A stretch of 64,000 bases of DNA from Vampirovibrionales bacterium (lineage in GTDB: Bacteria > Cyanobacteriota > Vampirovibrionia > Vampirovibrionales > Vampirovibrionaceae), in assembly GCA_029866025.1 (NCBI GenBank), contig JARXAD010000002.1:422616-486615 (forward strand), in the 5' to 3' direction. Positions within the stretch are counted from its first letter, which is position 1; every line of letters starts with the position of its first letter. Below the pieces are notes generated by a model, which saw only the letters and a program-made list of their open reading frames with translations, was not told where the DNA came from and searched no databases. The translations under genes and the position numbers were made by a program. This document shows, one piece after another, positions 49,412 through 58,697 of the stretch.

Positions 49412-52129
49412 ATGAGCGTGCTGCAATCATCGCCATCGGCTGTTGTTACTGAGGGGGCTGCTCCTGCGGAAACCCCTTCGGTGTTGCTGTCCTCTGCCGT
49501 CAATGTCGAACACGCCACCCCCATGCTGCGTCAGTTTTTAGAGATTAAAGCGCAATACCCAGGCGTGGTGCTCCTCTACCAAATGGGCGAATTTTACGAA
49601 ACCTTTTTTGAAGACGCCCTCATCACCGCCCGCGCTCTGGAAATTACCCTGACCGCCCGCGATGGCGGCAAGCTAGGCAAGGTCCCCATGGCGGGCATCC
49701 CCATTCACAAAGCCGATAGCTACGTGGGTCGCCTGCTGGCAAAAAATTTTCGGGTGGCTCTCTGCCAGCAAACGGAAGACCCCGCCCAAGCTAAGGGTTT
49801 GGTGAAGCGGGCCGTCACGCGGGTGTTGTCGCCCGGCACGATAACGGATGAAACCTTACTAAACGCCAACAGCCACACCTACTTGGCAGCGGTGTCTATT
49901 CCAAAAGCCTTAAAAAGTAATTCAACCAGCCCTTATAAAGCAGCCCTAGGGCTGTATGGATTGGCTTACTGTGACGTGAGTACGGGCACTTTTTGCACCA
50001 CCCAGCTGACGGAAACCCAACTCCTTAGCGAGCTGGACCGCCTGCAACCGGCGGAAATTATTGCCACAGGGCGTAAACAAACCTTCCCCAATGGTGAAGG
50101 CATCCCCGAGTGGGTGGTGAGTTTGCCCCAATCCATTCGCAGCGCGTACCGGTGTACGCCGGTGGATGACGACACCTTTGACCTTATCGTGGGACAGCGG
50201 GCCATCAATACCTTGCTCCAGACCACCACCGTGGCGGGCACGGGGCTGCTGGAATCCCCCGAAGCCTTGCGGGCCTGTGGTGCCATTGCGGGCTATTTGC
50301 TTACCATGTTCCCGGATCAGCCCCCCACCTTTGAGGGCATTCATTCCTACACGCTGGATGACAAGGTGGTGCTGAACGTGGCGGCGCGCCGTCATTTGGA
50401 ATTGTTGCACACCGTTAAAACGGGCCAAGCTGATGGGGCGTTGATTTCGGTGCTGGATAAAACCCACACGCGGATGGGAGCAAGGCTGTTGCGAGACTGG
50501 GTGAGCCAACCCCTCACCAATCGCGGGGCCATTGAACAACGCTTGGATGGGGTGGAAGAACTGGCCCACCATGCCGAGGCGCGGGTGGCCCTCATAGAAA
50601 GCCTTCCCCGCATTTATGATTTGGAACGGCTGGCGATTAAAGTGAGTCATGGCAGCGTGTTCCCCCGCGATCTCATTGCCCTCAAGCAATCGTTGCAGCA
50701 GTTGCCGGGCCTGTCCAATGCCCTCAAAAGCTGCCATTCGGCCCACTTGTTGCCCTTCCATCAACTGCCGACGGCGGTGTTTCAGTTGGTGGCGTTGATT
50801 GATGCCGCTATGGCGGATGCGCCGCCCCAAACCTTGCAAGAGGGGGGTATCTTTAAGACGGGCTATCAATCGGAGCTGGATACCTTACGTGAGACTTTGG
50901 TCACTTGCGATGGGTGGCTGGCCGACTACCAAGAGCAGGAGCGGGAACGCACCGGAGTGAAGACCCTGAAGGTTACCGCTAACCATGCCTTTGGCTATTT
51001 TATTGAAATCACGCGTGCCCAAGCGGCGGCCATGAACCTGCCTGATGGGTATCATCGCAAACAAACCCTCACCAATGCGGAACGGTTTACCACCCCCGAG
51101 CTGAAAGCTCAAGAATCCAAAGTGCAAGATGCCCAAGGACGTTTGTTTCAGCTGGAATACGAGCTGTTTACCGCCTTTCGTCAGGAATTATTGCCGTACG
51201 CCAGCATGTTGCTTACCTTGGCGCACCAAGTGGCCACGGTAGATGTGCTGCAAAGCTTAGCCACCGTGGCGGTGACCCACGATTATGTTCGCCCCTTATT
51301 GGATGATTCCGCCGAATTACAACTGGTGGAAGGGCGCCACCCTGTGGTGGAAACCATGGTGTCCATGGGCAGCTTTGTGGCCAACGATTGCGCGTTAACC
51401 GGCGGTGTTGCAGAGGAAAATTCCCAGCGCTCAAGAGACATTCCTCAACTGCTCCTCATTACCGGTCCCAACATGGCGGGTAAATCCACCTACATGAGGC
51501 AAGTAGCCCTAATAGTTCTGATGGCTCAGATGGGCAGCTTTGTTCCTGCTCGGTATGCGCGCATTGGCCTTGTGGATAAAGTGTTTACCCGCATTGGGGC
51601 CATGGATGATTTGGCCAGTGGCCAATCCACCTTTATGGTAGAAATGCAAGAGACGGCGCAAATTTTGCACGGTGCCACCCAAAAAAGCCTGGTACTGCTA
51701 GACGAAGTGGGCCGTGGCACCAGTACCTTTGATGGGGTGGCCATTGCCCAAAGTGTGATTGAGCATTTGGTAACCAAAACCGGCTGCCGCACGTTGTTTG
51801 CCACTCATTACCACGAGCTAAACGCCCTAGAAGCGGCTCACCCAAGTATTTGTAATGTGCGGGTGGGTGTGGCAGAAACCGTTACGTCTGCTGGGTTGGA
51901 GATTTCCTTTTTGCACAAGGTAGAGTTGGGCACCGCCCAGCGCAGTTACGGTGTCCATGTGGCCAAAATGGCAGGGCTTCCTGCCAGCGTGGTGCAACGC
52001 GCCAACCGGCTATTGGGCGGTTTTGAAAAATCCACTCAAGGCCCCCATAGCAATGAAAAAACACTCCGCCGCAATGGGTCTTTATTGCCAGAAACGCCCG
52101 AGCCCCTGCCACAACTGAGTTTGTTTTAG
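49412..52129 (+). CDS. mutS: DNA mismatch repair protein MutS
   Basis: A 905-residue mismatch sensor. The mismatch-binding MGEFYE motif (Phe-x-Glu) lies near residue 62. The ATPase has Walker A GPNMAGKSTYMRQ near 685, Walker B LLDEVGRGTSTFDG near 760, and a His-containing ATHYHEL. The protein ends with QLSLF, a canonical beta-clamp binding peptide, right at the C terminus. It is slightly longer than E. coli MutS (853). GTG 49400 is an alternative start. No mutL is adjacent. The stop overlaps the convergent downstream gene by 4 bases. Confidence 0.96.
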   Translation: MSVLQSSPSAVVTEGAAPAETPSVLLSSAVNVEHATPMLRQFLEIKAQYPGVVLLYQMGEFYETFFEDALITARALEITLTARDGGKLGKVPMAGIPIHKADSYVGRLLAKNFRVALCQQTEDPAQAKGLVKRAVTRVLSPGTITDETLLNANSHTYLAAVSIPKALKSNSTSPYKAALGLYGLAYCDVSTGTFCTTQLTETQLLSELDRLQPAEIIATGRKQTFPNGEGIPEWVVSLPQSIRSAYRCTPVDDDTFDLIVGQRAINTLLQTTTVAGTGLLESPEALRACGAIAGYLLTMFPDQPPTFEGIHSYTLDDKVVLNVAARRHLELLHTVKTGQADGALISVLDKTHTRMGARLLRDWVSQPLTNRGAIEQRLDGVEELAHHAEARVALIESLPRIYDLERLAIKVSHGSVFPRDLIALKQSLQQLPGLSNALKSCHSAHLLPFHQLPTAVFQLVALIDAAMADAPPQTLQEGGIFKTGYQSELDTLRETLVTCDGWLADYQEQERERTGVKTLKVTANHAFGYFIEITRAQAAAMNLPDGYHRKQTLTNAERFTTPELKAQESKVQDAQGRLFQLEYELFTAFRQELLPYASMLLTLAHQVATVDVLQSLATVAVTHDYVRPLLDDSAELQLVEGRHPVVETMVSMGSFVANDCALTGGVAEENSQRSRDIPQLLLITGPNMAGKSTYMRQVALIVLMAQMGSFVPARYARIGLVDKVFTRIGAMDDLASGQSTFMVEMQETAQILHGATQKSLVLLDEVGRGTSTFDGVAIAQSVIEHLVTKTGCRTLFATHYHELNALEAAHPSICNVRVGVAETVTSAGLEISFLHKVELGTAQRSYGVHVAKMAGLPASVVQRANRLLGGFEKSTQGPHSNEKTLRRNGSLLPETPEPLPQLSLF

Positions 52130-52899
52130 GGGCAATTAATGGGGCAAGGCTGTAAGAGCACGTTCCATAAGGGTTCTTCCAATGAGACCATTACAAGCTC
52201 ATCGGCTTGGTAGTTTAGGTTGTCTCCTTTTTTAGCAAGGCCCACCAAGGTTGGAATGCCTGTCGCGCCACGAAAGGCTCCCACGGCTGCTTTGTGGCCT
52301 GTGGAACGGTCATCATAGGTGTCGTCTTTTTGCAATTCTTGCCCGGTGCCTGCCACGGCGCTAATGCCACTACCAATACCAATAATGGCCATGGTGCCCA
52401 AGCCCGTGGTTAAGTACAACGGAATGGTGGCCGCACGTGCGATACCACTGATAACCACTTGCCGCCCCACGAGTGAGCGACCGGATTCGTAAGGGTTGGT
52501 CCCCAAAGTCACCTCCAATGGTTTGGTTAGTTGGGTGGGTTGTTGCCCAGGCAGTGTGATGCTTGTGACCCCTACGGTCATGCGAGCCGGTCTTCCCCAA
52601 CGGCGTGCCACGGTGTTTTCGGTTAGTACACCTTGCAGCGTTGTTCCGGCAGGAATCGTAGAATTTTTCCAATGAATGGCATCGGGGACTGTTACCGCGA
52701 CAGGCGTTTGGAGGGTGGATGCTGCGGTGCTTAACGGTGTTTGCACCATGACGGGCACGGGCTGTTTAAGAGAGCCTAACTCAATATCTGCGTAGCTAAG
52801 GAAAGGAGCAATGAAAGCGCAACACAAAGCGCCTAATATCCAACGGGTTGTTAATGCTGTTTTAGTAGGGGTGATGAAACCATAAGAAAAATGAGGCAT
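52126..52899 (-). CDS. Exported protein, paralogue A of a tandem pair
   Basis: A 257-residue protein with an N-terminal signal/anchor (about residues 18-37, ending SYA). Mature sequence: PDAIHWKNSTIPAGTTLQG, then a beta-rich region and ENTVARRWGRPARM, a hydrophobic Gly-rich segment (about 160-190), and KKGDNLNYQADELVM near the end. The IPAGT-x-L-x-G pattern is reminiscent of periplasmic beta domains of secretion or conjugation proteins, but this is weak. It is about half identical by eye to the gene at 53052. AAGGA 9 bases upstream supports the start. Confidence 0.75.
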   Translation of the reverse strand: MPHFSYGFITPTKTALTTRWILGALCCAFIAPFLSYADIELGSLKQPVPVMVQTPLSTAASTLQTPVAVTVPDAIHWKNSTIPAGTTLQGVLTENTVARRWGRPARMTVGVTSITLPGQQPTQLTKPLEVTLGTNPYESGRSLVGRQVVISGIARAATIPLYLTTGLGTMAIIGIGSGISAVAGTGQELQKDDTYDDRSTGHKAAVGAFRGATGIPTLVGLAKKGDNLNYQADELVMVSLEEPLWNVLLQPCPINCP

Positions 52900-53051
52900 A
52901 AGCTTTGATCCTTGCGAGTATGACAGTAGGTGTTATAGCAACACGCAATACTCGCGAGGATAACTGAAGCCGTAAACGGCATGCTGTAGACAACTCACAG
53001 GGCAGAACGATCCTTACCCTACAGTAGAAGGACCAAATAACCTATTATTAC

Positions 53052-53798
53052 TCATTCTGGCGCGTTCACGGGCTGTAGCAAGACTTCCCATAAAGGCTCT
53101 TCCATTGCTGCCATCACCAGCTCATCGGCTTGGTAATTTAAGTTAGTTCCTTTTTTTAGCAAAGTGGCATAGGTTGGAATGGCGGTTGCTCCACGAAAAG
53201 CCCCCACCGCCACTCGGCGGCCTGTGGAACGCTTATCAAAGGTATCGTCTTTTTGTAGTTCTTGACCGGCTCCAAGGAGGACATCCAAGCCACTGCCAAT
53301 GCCATAGGCGGTTAAGGTACTAACCCCCGGCACAAAATCAAGGGGCAACGTCGCTAAGTTAGAGGCTGTACTAATAAAAATTTGCCGCGTGGCCAATGAT
53401 CGGCGGGTTTCGTAAGGGTTAATGCCCAGCGTTAGTTGTAGCGGTTTGGACAAGGTTACAGATTCTTGCTGGGGCAAGGCGACGGTGGTTACGGCCAGTT
53501 TAAAATGAGCGGGGCGGCCCAGTCGACGAGCTTCTTTGTTTTCGGTAACAGACCCTTGCAGCACGGTGCCTGCAGGAATTACCGACTCTTTCCAATAAAT
53601 GGCATCAGGTACGGTAACGGTTACAGGGGCTTCCAGCGGTGTTTCGGTGGTGCTTAAGGGCCCCTGCAGCCTTACAGGCACCGGTTCATTCAGGGATTCC
53701 AGAATAATATCGGCGTGGCTGGCGGGCAATATCAGCGCTCCAAAGGAAAAAGCGACTAAAAACCCTAAGTAAAGCGATTTTTTTTGAGATAAGCCCAT
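53052..53798 (-). CDS. Exported protein, paralogue B of a tandem pair
   Basis: A 248-residue exported protein sharing with paralogue A the sequences PDAIYWKESVIPAGTVLQG, GAGQELQKDDTFDKRSTGR, AVGAFRGAT and NLNYQADELVM. The signal peptide (residues about 1-30, ending SHA) and a mid-chain Gly/Leu-rich segment are in the same places. The two arose by tandem duplication and are separated by about 150 bases, so each may have its own promoter. ATG 53798 is chosen because the signal peptide starts there; an upstream ATG at 53858 is possible. Function unknown. Confidence 0.75.
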   Translation of the reverse strand: MGLSQKKSLYLGFLVAFSFGALILPASHADIILESLNEPVPVRLQGPLSTTETPLEAPVTVTVPDAIYWKESVIPAGTVLQGSVTENKEARRLGRPAHFKLAVTTVALPQQESVTLSKPLQLTLGINPYETRRSLATRQIFISTASNLATLPLDFVPGVSTLTAYGIGSGLDVLLGAGQELQKDDTFDKRSTGRRVAVGAFRGATAIPTYATLLKKGTNLNYQADELVMAAMEEPLWEVLLQPVNAPE

Positions 53799-53929
53799 GG
53801 TTTTATGACCCTCACTAAAAACACTGATTTTGCCCAACACAAATAATCTTTGACCCATAAAAAGATGCTCACACTATAAGAAAGAAACCGTGACTGCTCA
53901 ACCTCTATTGGGAGGAAGGCGTTGGCGTG

Positions 53930-54988
53930 CTAGCTCATGTCTTCAAAAGCGCCAATGGTTCGGTATTTTTCGTAGCGTTGCAAAATACGCTGCTCAGCGG
54001 TTAACGGAAGCAACTCGGTTAGCCCTTGTTGTAACTGAGCTTTGACACGATCAATGGCAACGATAGGGTCGTGATGAGCTCCCCCCATGGGTTCTAAAAT
54101 TTTGGCATCGCACACGCCAAAACCCAATAAGTCATTCGCAGTAATCTTCAGGGCATCGGCCGCATCGGCCGCTTTATCCGCACTGCGCCATAAAATAGAC
54201 GCACACCCTTCGGGTGAAATGACGGTGTACAAGGCATGCTCTAGCATGTAGATGCGATTGGCAACCCCAATTCCCAAGGCGCCCCCACTGCTGGCTTCTC
54301 CCAGTACCACGGAAAGAATGGGTACGCCTAAGCGAGCCATTTCCCGAATATTCCACGCAATGGCTTGGCCTATGCCTTTTTGCTCGCCATCCATGCCGGG
54401 ATACGCACCAGGAGTATCAATCAAGGTCACAATGGGCATATTAAATTTATTGGCATGGTTAAACAGGCGCATGGCTTTACGGTAGCCCTCCGGGTTGGCC
54501 ATACCAAAGTTGTGGGTCAGGTTTTCCTTCATCCCACGGCCTTTTTGGGTGCCTACCCACATAACAGGCTTACTTATGCCATCCGCCAAAGGTAGCTCGC
54601 CAATGCCACCAATAATGGCGCGGTCATCACAGCCACCTCGGTCGCCATGCAATTCAAACCAGCTATCCCCCACCATGCCACGCACCATTTCCAGACAATT
54701 GGGGCGTTGGGGGTGACGAATAATTTGCAACTGGTTTGCCGGGGTTAAATTGGCGTACGTTTTTTGGCGAAGGGTTTGCCACTGGTCGCGCAGCTTGTGA
54801 ATGTCGGCGTCTAAAGTAACGTCTACAGATTGATTGAGGGTTTCCAGCTCGGTAATTTTTTGTTGCAGTTGTACCAAGGGTTCTTCAAAAGGCAACGGGG
54901 CCAGTAGAGAAGGCTCTTTTGTCGTAGGAAGGGAGGTGTGGATCGCGGTTTTAGGCATGGATGTGGGCTTTTCCAAGATAACGACCAT
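53930..54988 (-). CDS. accA: Acetyl-CoA carboxylase carboxyltransferase subunit alpha
   Basis: A 352-residue subunit that, with AccD, transfers CO2 from carboxybiotin to acetyl-CoA to give malonyl-CoA. Typical stretches are LHGDRGGCDDRAIIGGIG, GTQKGRG, NFGMANPEGYRKAMRL, LIDTPGAYPGMDGEQKGIG and the oxyanion-hole GEASSGGALGIGV. The N terminus is about 30 residues longer than E. coli AccA and variable. GGAGA 6 bases before ATG. It follows accD by 50 bases on the same strand, so the two form an operon. Confidence 0.96.
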   Translation of the reverse strand: MVVILEKPTSMPKTAIHTSLPTTKEPSLLAPLPFEEPLVQLQQKITELETLNQSVDVTLDADIHKLRDQWQTLRQKTYANLTPANQLQIIRHPQRPNCLEMVRGMVGDSWFELHGDRGGCDDRAIIGGIGELPLADGISKPVMWVGTQKGRGMKENLTHNFGMANPEGYRKAMRLFNHANKFNMPIVTLIDTPGAYPGMDGEQKGIGQAIAWNIREMARLGVPILSVVLGEASSGGALGIGVANRIYMLEHALYTVISPEGCASILWRSADKAADAADALKITANDLLGFGVCDAKILEPMGGAHHDPIVAIDRVKAQLQQGLTELLPLTAEQRILQRYEKYRTIGAFEDMS

Positions 54989-55038
54989 GACAGTCTCCAG
55001 TAACTGGGAAGCAAATGAAATATTAAGAAAGGACCGAT

Positions 55039-56115
55039 TTAGACCCGCGCTGGGCTTAATGATTGGGTTGTTTTTTTGGTGCCACCCAAAGGTTGGCGTG
55101 ATAAATAGGGTTGTTCAAAGGGTTTCACGTCTTGTTGGGTAATGGCTTTGGGCGTTTGGCCTTGAGCGATACGATGCAAGCGAAGGAATGACAGTAATTC
55201 GGACCGAAGATTGTGGCGGTGCACCACGCGATCCACCTGCCCGTAACGCAGCAAGTAGTCCGCTGTTTGAAAATCAGCCGGTAGCTTTTGGCGAATGGTT
55301 TGCTCAATGACTCGGCGGCCTGCAAAGCCAATGCGAGCGCCTTGTTCTGCCAAAATAATATCGCCTAGCATGCCATAGCTGGCTGTGACGCCGCCAAAGG
55401 TGGGCTCTGTCAGAACCGAAATAAAGAGTTGGCCTGCTTCATGCAACTGGGCCAATGCCGAACCGGTTTTAACCATCTGCATGAGTGATAACGTGCCTTC
55501 TTGCATGCGAGCACCCCCCGAAGCAGACACTAGCACCAGAGGAAGAGACAACGCAATGGCGGCTTCCGTTAAGCGTGTGATTTTTTCGCCCACCACACTG
55601 CCCATGCTGCCACCCATATAGCCAAAATCCATAATGCCGAGGGCGTAGGTTTCGGATGGCGTGTATTGAGAAGAAGAGTCTGTATCTAAAGCCCCTGGCA
55701 AAGGACAAAACCCTGCTTGGGTAGTGGCAATTCCAGTAATAATGGCCTCATTCAGGCCAGAAGATTTACGGGCTTCGGTAATACGGGTGGCATACGGCTT
55801 GGTATCGGTAAAGGTTAAGGGGTCGGCTGTTAACAGGTTGGCGTTCATTTCAATCCAGCCGTCACCGTCTTGTCCCACCCACTGAGACAAGCGTTCACGA
55901 GCACCAATACGGGCATGATAATCACATTGGGGGCACACGGCTTGATTCGCTTCAAATTCCTTACGGGGCAGGGTGGCACTGCACTGAAAACACTGAGCCC
56001 ACAACTGACCAAACTCAGCATCGCTCAGCTTTTGGCCGGGTGCATCGGCGCAAAGGCCAGAGTTGGCCACTTCGGCCGTTTTTTTACGCTTGTAGAACCA
56101 ATCTTTAAGAGACAT
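55039..56115 (-). CDS. accD: Acetyl-CoA carboxylase carboxyltransferase subunit beta
   Basis: A 358-residue partner of AccA. The zinc ribbon is CFQC near residue 42 and CPQC near 61. The carboxyltransferase fold has GSMGSVVGEKI, SASGGARMQEGTLSLMQM and TEPTFGGVTASYGMLGD. A small insertion (about 138-155, Ser/Thr-rich: LDTDSSSQYTPSE) lies between two core strands, beyond the E. coli length of 304. AAAGGGG 8 bases upstream supports ATG 56115. The first gene of accD-accA; no accB or accC is in the window. Confidence 0.95.
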   Translation of the reverse strand: MSLKDWFYKRKKTAEVANSGLCADAPGQKLSDAEFGQLWAQCFQCSATLPRKEFEANQAVCPQCDYHARIGARERLSQWVGQDGDGWIEMNANLLTADPLTFTDTKPYATRITEARKSSGLNEAIITGIATTQAGFCPLPGALDTDSSSQYTPSETYALGIMDFGYMGGSMGSVVGEKITRLTEAAIALSLPLVLVSASGGARMQEGTLSLMQMVKTGSALAQLHEAGQLFISVLTEPTFGGVTASYGMLGDIILAEQGARIGFAGRRVIEQTIRQKLPADFQTADYLLRYGQVDRVVHRHNLRSELLSFLRLHRIAQGQTPKAITQQDVKPFEQPYLSRQPLGGTKKTTQSLSPARV

Positions 56116-56365
56116 TGGGCGAACCCCTTTTAAACGTAAGTAAGCTGCGAGCCAGTGAGAGGCAGTAGGCTGTTAAAGTGACGACGAAATCAAATCGATG
56201 CCTCTATAAAAACCCCTCCAGCATCACAATTGCCTGAGCCATGACAAGAAAGGCGAAGAAGAGCCATCATACACCGATTGCCCTTGAAGGAGGGTGAGAA
56301 AAAAGGCCTTAGCGTTGCATTGTTACTTTGGTTTTTTAAAGAGTGTAGCGAGTGGGCGTGGGTGT

Positions 56366-58489
56366 TTACCGAGCCGCATTGCCGTTCATCATGCCCACGT
56401 CATTCACGTTACCAAACATATCGGTGGCGGGGTTGGCCATGGCCGGTGCGGCAGACGTCATGGCGGGTGGACCGTCATAATCTTGGGGCTGATAAATATC
56501 CATCCGCTCGTAGTGGAGGGTTTTATGAGCCTTACCTTGCATAATGTTAATGCCAAAAAAGCTGCGCTGCCGAATGACATCGTATGCGATGTTAAACTTT
56601 ACGTCTTCGGGGCCAAACAAGGCATACATAAAGTTGCTGGTTACCAAGTCACTTCGTGCGTTATCCGAAGCGAGACTGAATTGAGTGCGCATTCCCAAAG
56701 ACAAGTACTTGTTAATAAATACCATGTTGTCGGTTTGAACACTGTTTCTTCCGGCAATGTAGCGGTCAAATACAAAGGGGCTATCCCCTAACTCTACCCC
56801 ATAAAAGTAGCGGTTAATGGAAGAAAATCGATCGTTAAATAGCCTGACACGAGCCCGAGGGCCTGCGCGCATGATGCCGTAAAAATCGCCAGTGCTGTAA
56901 ACCGAGTTGCTGCCCTGAAATTCCCAGCCCAGTTCCGCGCGATTTTTTTCGGTTCCAATGGATAACAAGGGCTCTACGTTGCGCAGCGAAAATTGTACTT
57001 GCCCGCGGCCCGCCCACACAGGCTTTACCTTAGGCTTTTCAATAAAATACTCGTTTTGATTGGTTGGGAAAAATTCATCGTAGGCGCCACCAATGGTGCC
57101 ATAGGTTATAAAGGCCACATTTTTAGAAAGCAACTTATCCTCAAAATGGGGCCGTCGATCGGTTAATTGTGCCGAGTAACGAGGGCGCTCAAAGCCAAAA
57201 AAGCCTCGAGTATAGTCATCATTGGCAGACAATAATAAACGGGTTTTATCATCGCCAAACATTTTTCGGTCTATCACCAATGATGGACTGCCCACCAATA
57301 CATTGTACCCAGCCGCTATGTTGGTTTTACTCGAAAGATAATGGGTCATAAGACCGCCACCCAAACCGCTTATATCTTCAATGTCCTGGCCACTACGGCG
57401 GCGACGTTGCCCCACACCAAAGCTTACAAAGGGCGAGGTTCGTAAAAATCCATCCCCAAGCCTAAAATCCCAACCTGGGCCATAATAAAATCCACCAAAA
57501 TCAGGATCCACACCAATATCGGGGCCCAAATACTCCAATTCTTTGGCAGGGCCTACGTTGGCAAAGTCCATTTGTGGCAAGCGGGCCAAAGGAAAGTTTT
57601 TATACTTTAATACCGGCGAAATGGCATTAATTTCGTCATAGCCATCTTCCCCCCGAATCACATCCACCTGCTTGGTGTAGTACTGCATAGCACTAGAAAA
57701 GCCCGCATGAGTGCCATCCCAACTCATATCCAAGTCTTGTGGCACCAAGGTGTTAGGATATTTACTGGTATCCACTGTACCAGGCCCAGTTGGCAAAGAG
57801 TTTTTTTGGTTTGGGCCTGTTAAAGGCTGCTGTATCGCTAATTTACTAATGTCTGCATCGGACTCCCCAGCCCACACAAGGGTACTAGGATCTGCCGGTT
57901 GAAACTTTGGCAACACCACTAGCTTGCCGTTAAACAAGCGCGACACTTTGCCATCCACAAAGGCTTGGCGAGCCTTAATGCGCACTTCTCCTAAAGCGGT
58001 AATGGGGTCGTTAATTAGCGCCGATTGACGGGTGAGATCGATTTTAGCGTAGGTGCCGTATACTTTTTGGCCCTTGTTGTTAATCACCACATTGCCAAAG
58101 GCCGTCATTATTTCTTGGGTAGGATCATAAAGAACTTTATCTCCCCACAGCTCAGTGTTTTGCTCACTAACCACCACCTTCACGTTCCCTGTGGCTGTAT
58201 ACGCGTTTTTGGCGGTGTCGTAATCCAGGGTGTCGCTTAAAATATCCACCACCACCGCTTTGGCCTTAACAGCAGGCTCAGCTTCCATGGCGGTATTATA
58301 GTTTGTATTTAATGCAGGCAGCTGAGAGGGGTTTGCATCCAGCGGAAAGGCGTCTTGCGCCGACGTGGACGTTGTTGGCAGAGTCTCTTCACTGTAGGCG
58401 GCTACGCCCACGTATAAGCTTAATACGCCTGCCAACAAGGCTTTTAAGGCGTAACGCGAAGGACGCGTAGAGAGAGAGAAACCAGCCAT
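56366..58489 (-). CDS. lptD: LPS-assembly protein LptD/OstA-like
   Basis: A 707-residue outer-membrane protein. After a signal peptide (about residues 1-33) an OstA/LptA-like beta-jellyroll (about 75-205; LDYDTAKNAYTATGNVKVVV, QEIMTAFGNVVINNKGQKV) precedes a large C-terminal barrel rich in alternating aromatic strands. It inserts lipopolysaccharide into the outer leaflet. The overall layout resembles cyanobacterial forms more than proteobacterial LptD, and the interdomain disulfide cysteines of E. coli are not seen. No lptE is nearby. The ribosome site is weak; ATG 58489 is set by the signal peptide. Confidence 0.85.
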   Translation of the reverse strand: MAGFSLSTRPSRYALKALLAGVLSLYVGVAAYSEETLPTTSTSAQDAFPLDANPSQLPALNTNYNTAMEAEPAVKAKAVVVDILSDTLDYDTAKNAYTATGNVKVVVSEQNTELWGDKVLYDPTQEIMTAFGNVVINNKGQKVYGTYAKIDLTRQSALINDPITALGEVRIKARQAFVDGKVSRLFNGKLVVLPKFQPADPSTLVWAGESDADISKLAIQQPLTGPNQKNSLPTGPGTVDTSKYPNTLVPQDLDMSWDGTHAGFSSAMQYYTKQVDVIRGEDGYDEINAISPVLKYKNFPLARLPQMDFANVGPAKELEYLGPDIGVDPDFGGFYYGPGWDFRLGDGFLRTSPFVSFGVGQRRRRSGQDIEDISGLGGGLMTHYLSSKTNIAAGYNVLVGSPSLVIDRKMFGDDKTRLLLSANDDYTRGFFGFERPRYSAQLTDRRPHFEDKLLSKNVAFITYGTIGGAYDEFFPTNQNEYFIEKPKVKPVWAGRGQVQFSLRNVEPLLSIGTEKNRAELGWEFQGSNSVYSTGDFYGIMRAGPRARVRLFNDRFSSINRYFYGVELGDSPFVFDRYIAGRNSVQTDNMVFINKYLSLGMRTQFSLASDNARSDLVTSNFMYALFGPEDVKFNIAYDVIRQRSFFGINIMQGKAHKTLHYERMDIYQPQDYDGPPAMTSAAPAMANPATDMFGNVNDVGMMNGNAAR

Positions 58490-58697
58490 ACGTGAGGATG
58501 TCCCACAAAAAACAAAAAAGAAAGTGAACAAAGGTCTAAGAACGAGAAAACTAGGACGTCTGTAACAAATTACCCTGGCAATACAAGGGTATCAGTTTAT
58601 CATAGAGTCGATCGTCGGGGCGCAACGTACATTTGCCCTTTAACCCTATGCCGCTTTTTAAACCCAGGAAAACCAGCCAGTAATGCCTTGAAGAGGT

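Noticed and set aside
49946..50869. A 307-codon minus-strand open frame
   Set aside because: It lies wholly inside mutS, which has all family motifs; the antisense frame has no recognisable domain and reflects codon bias.
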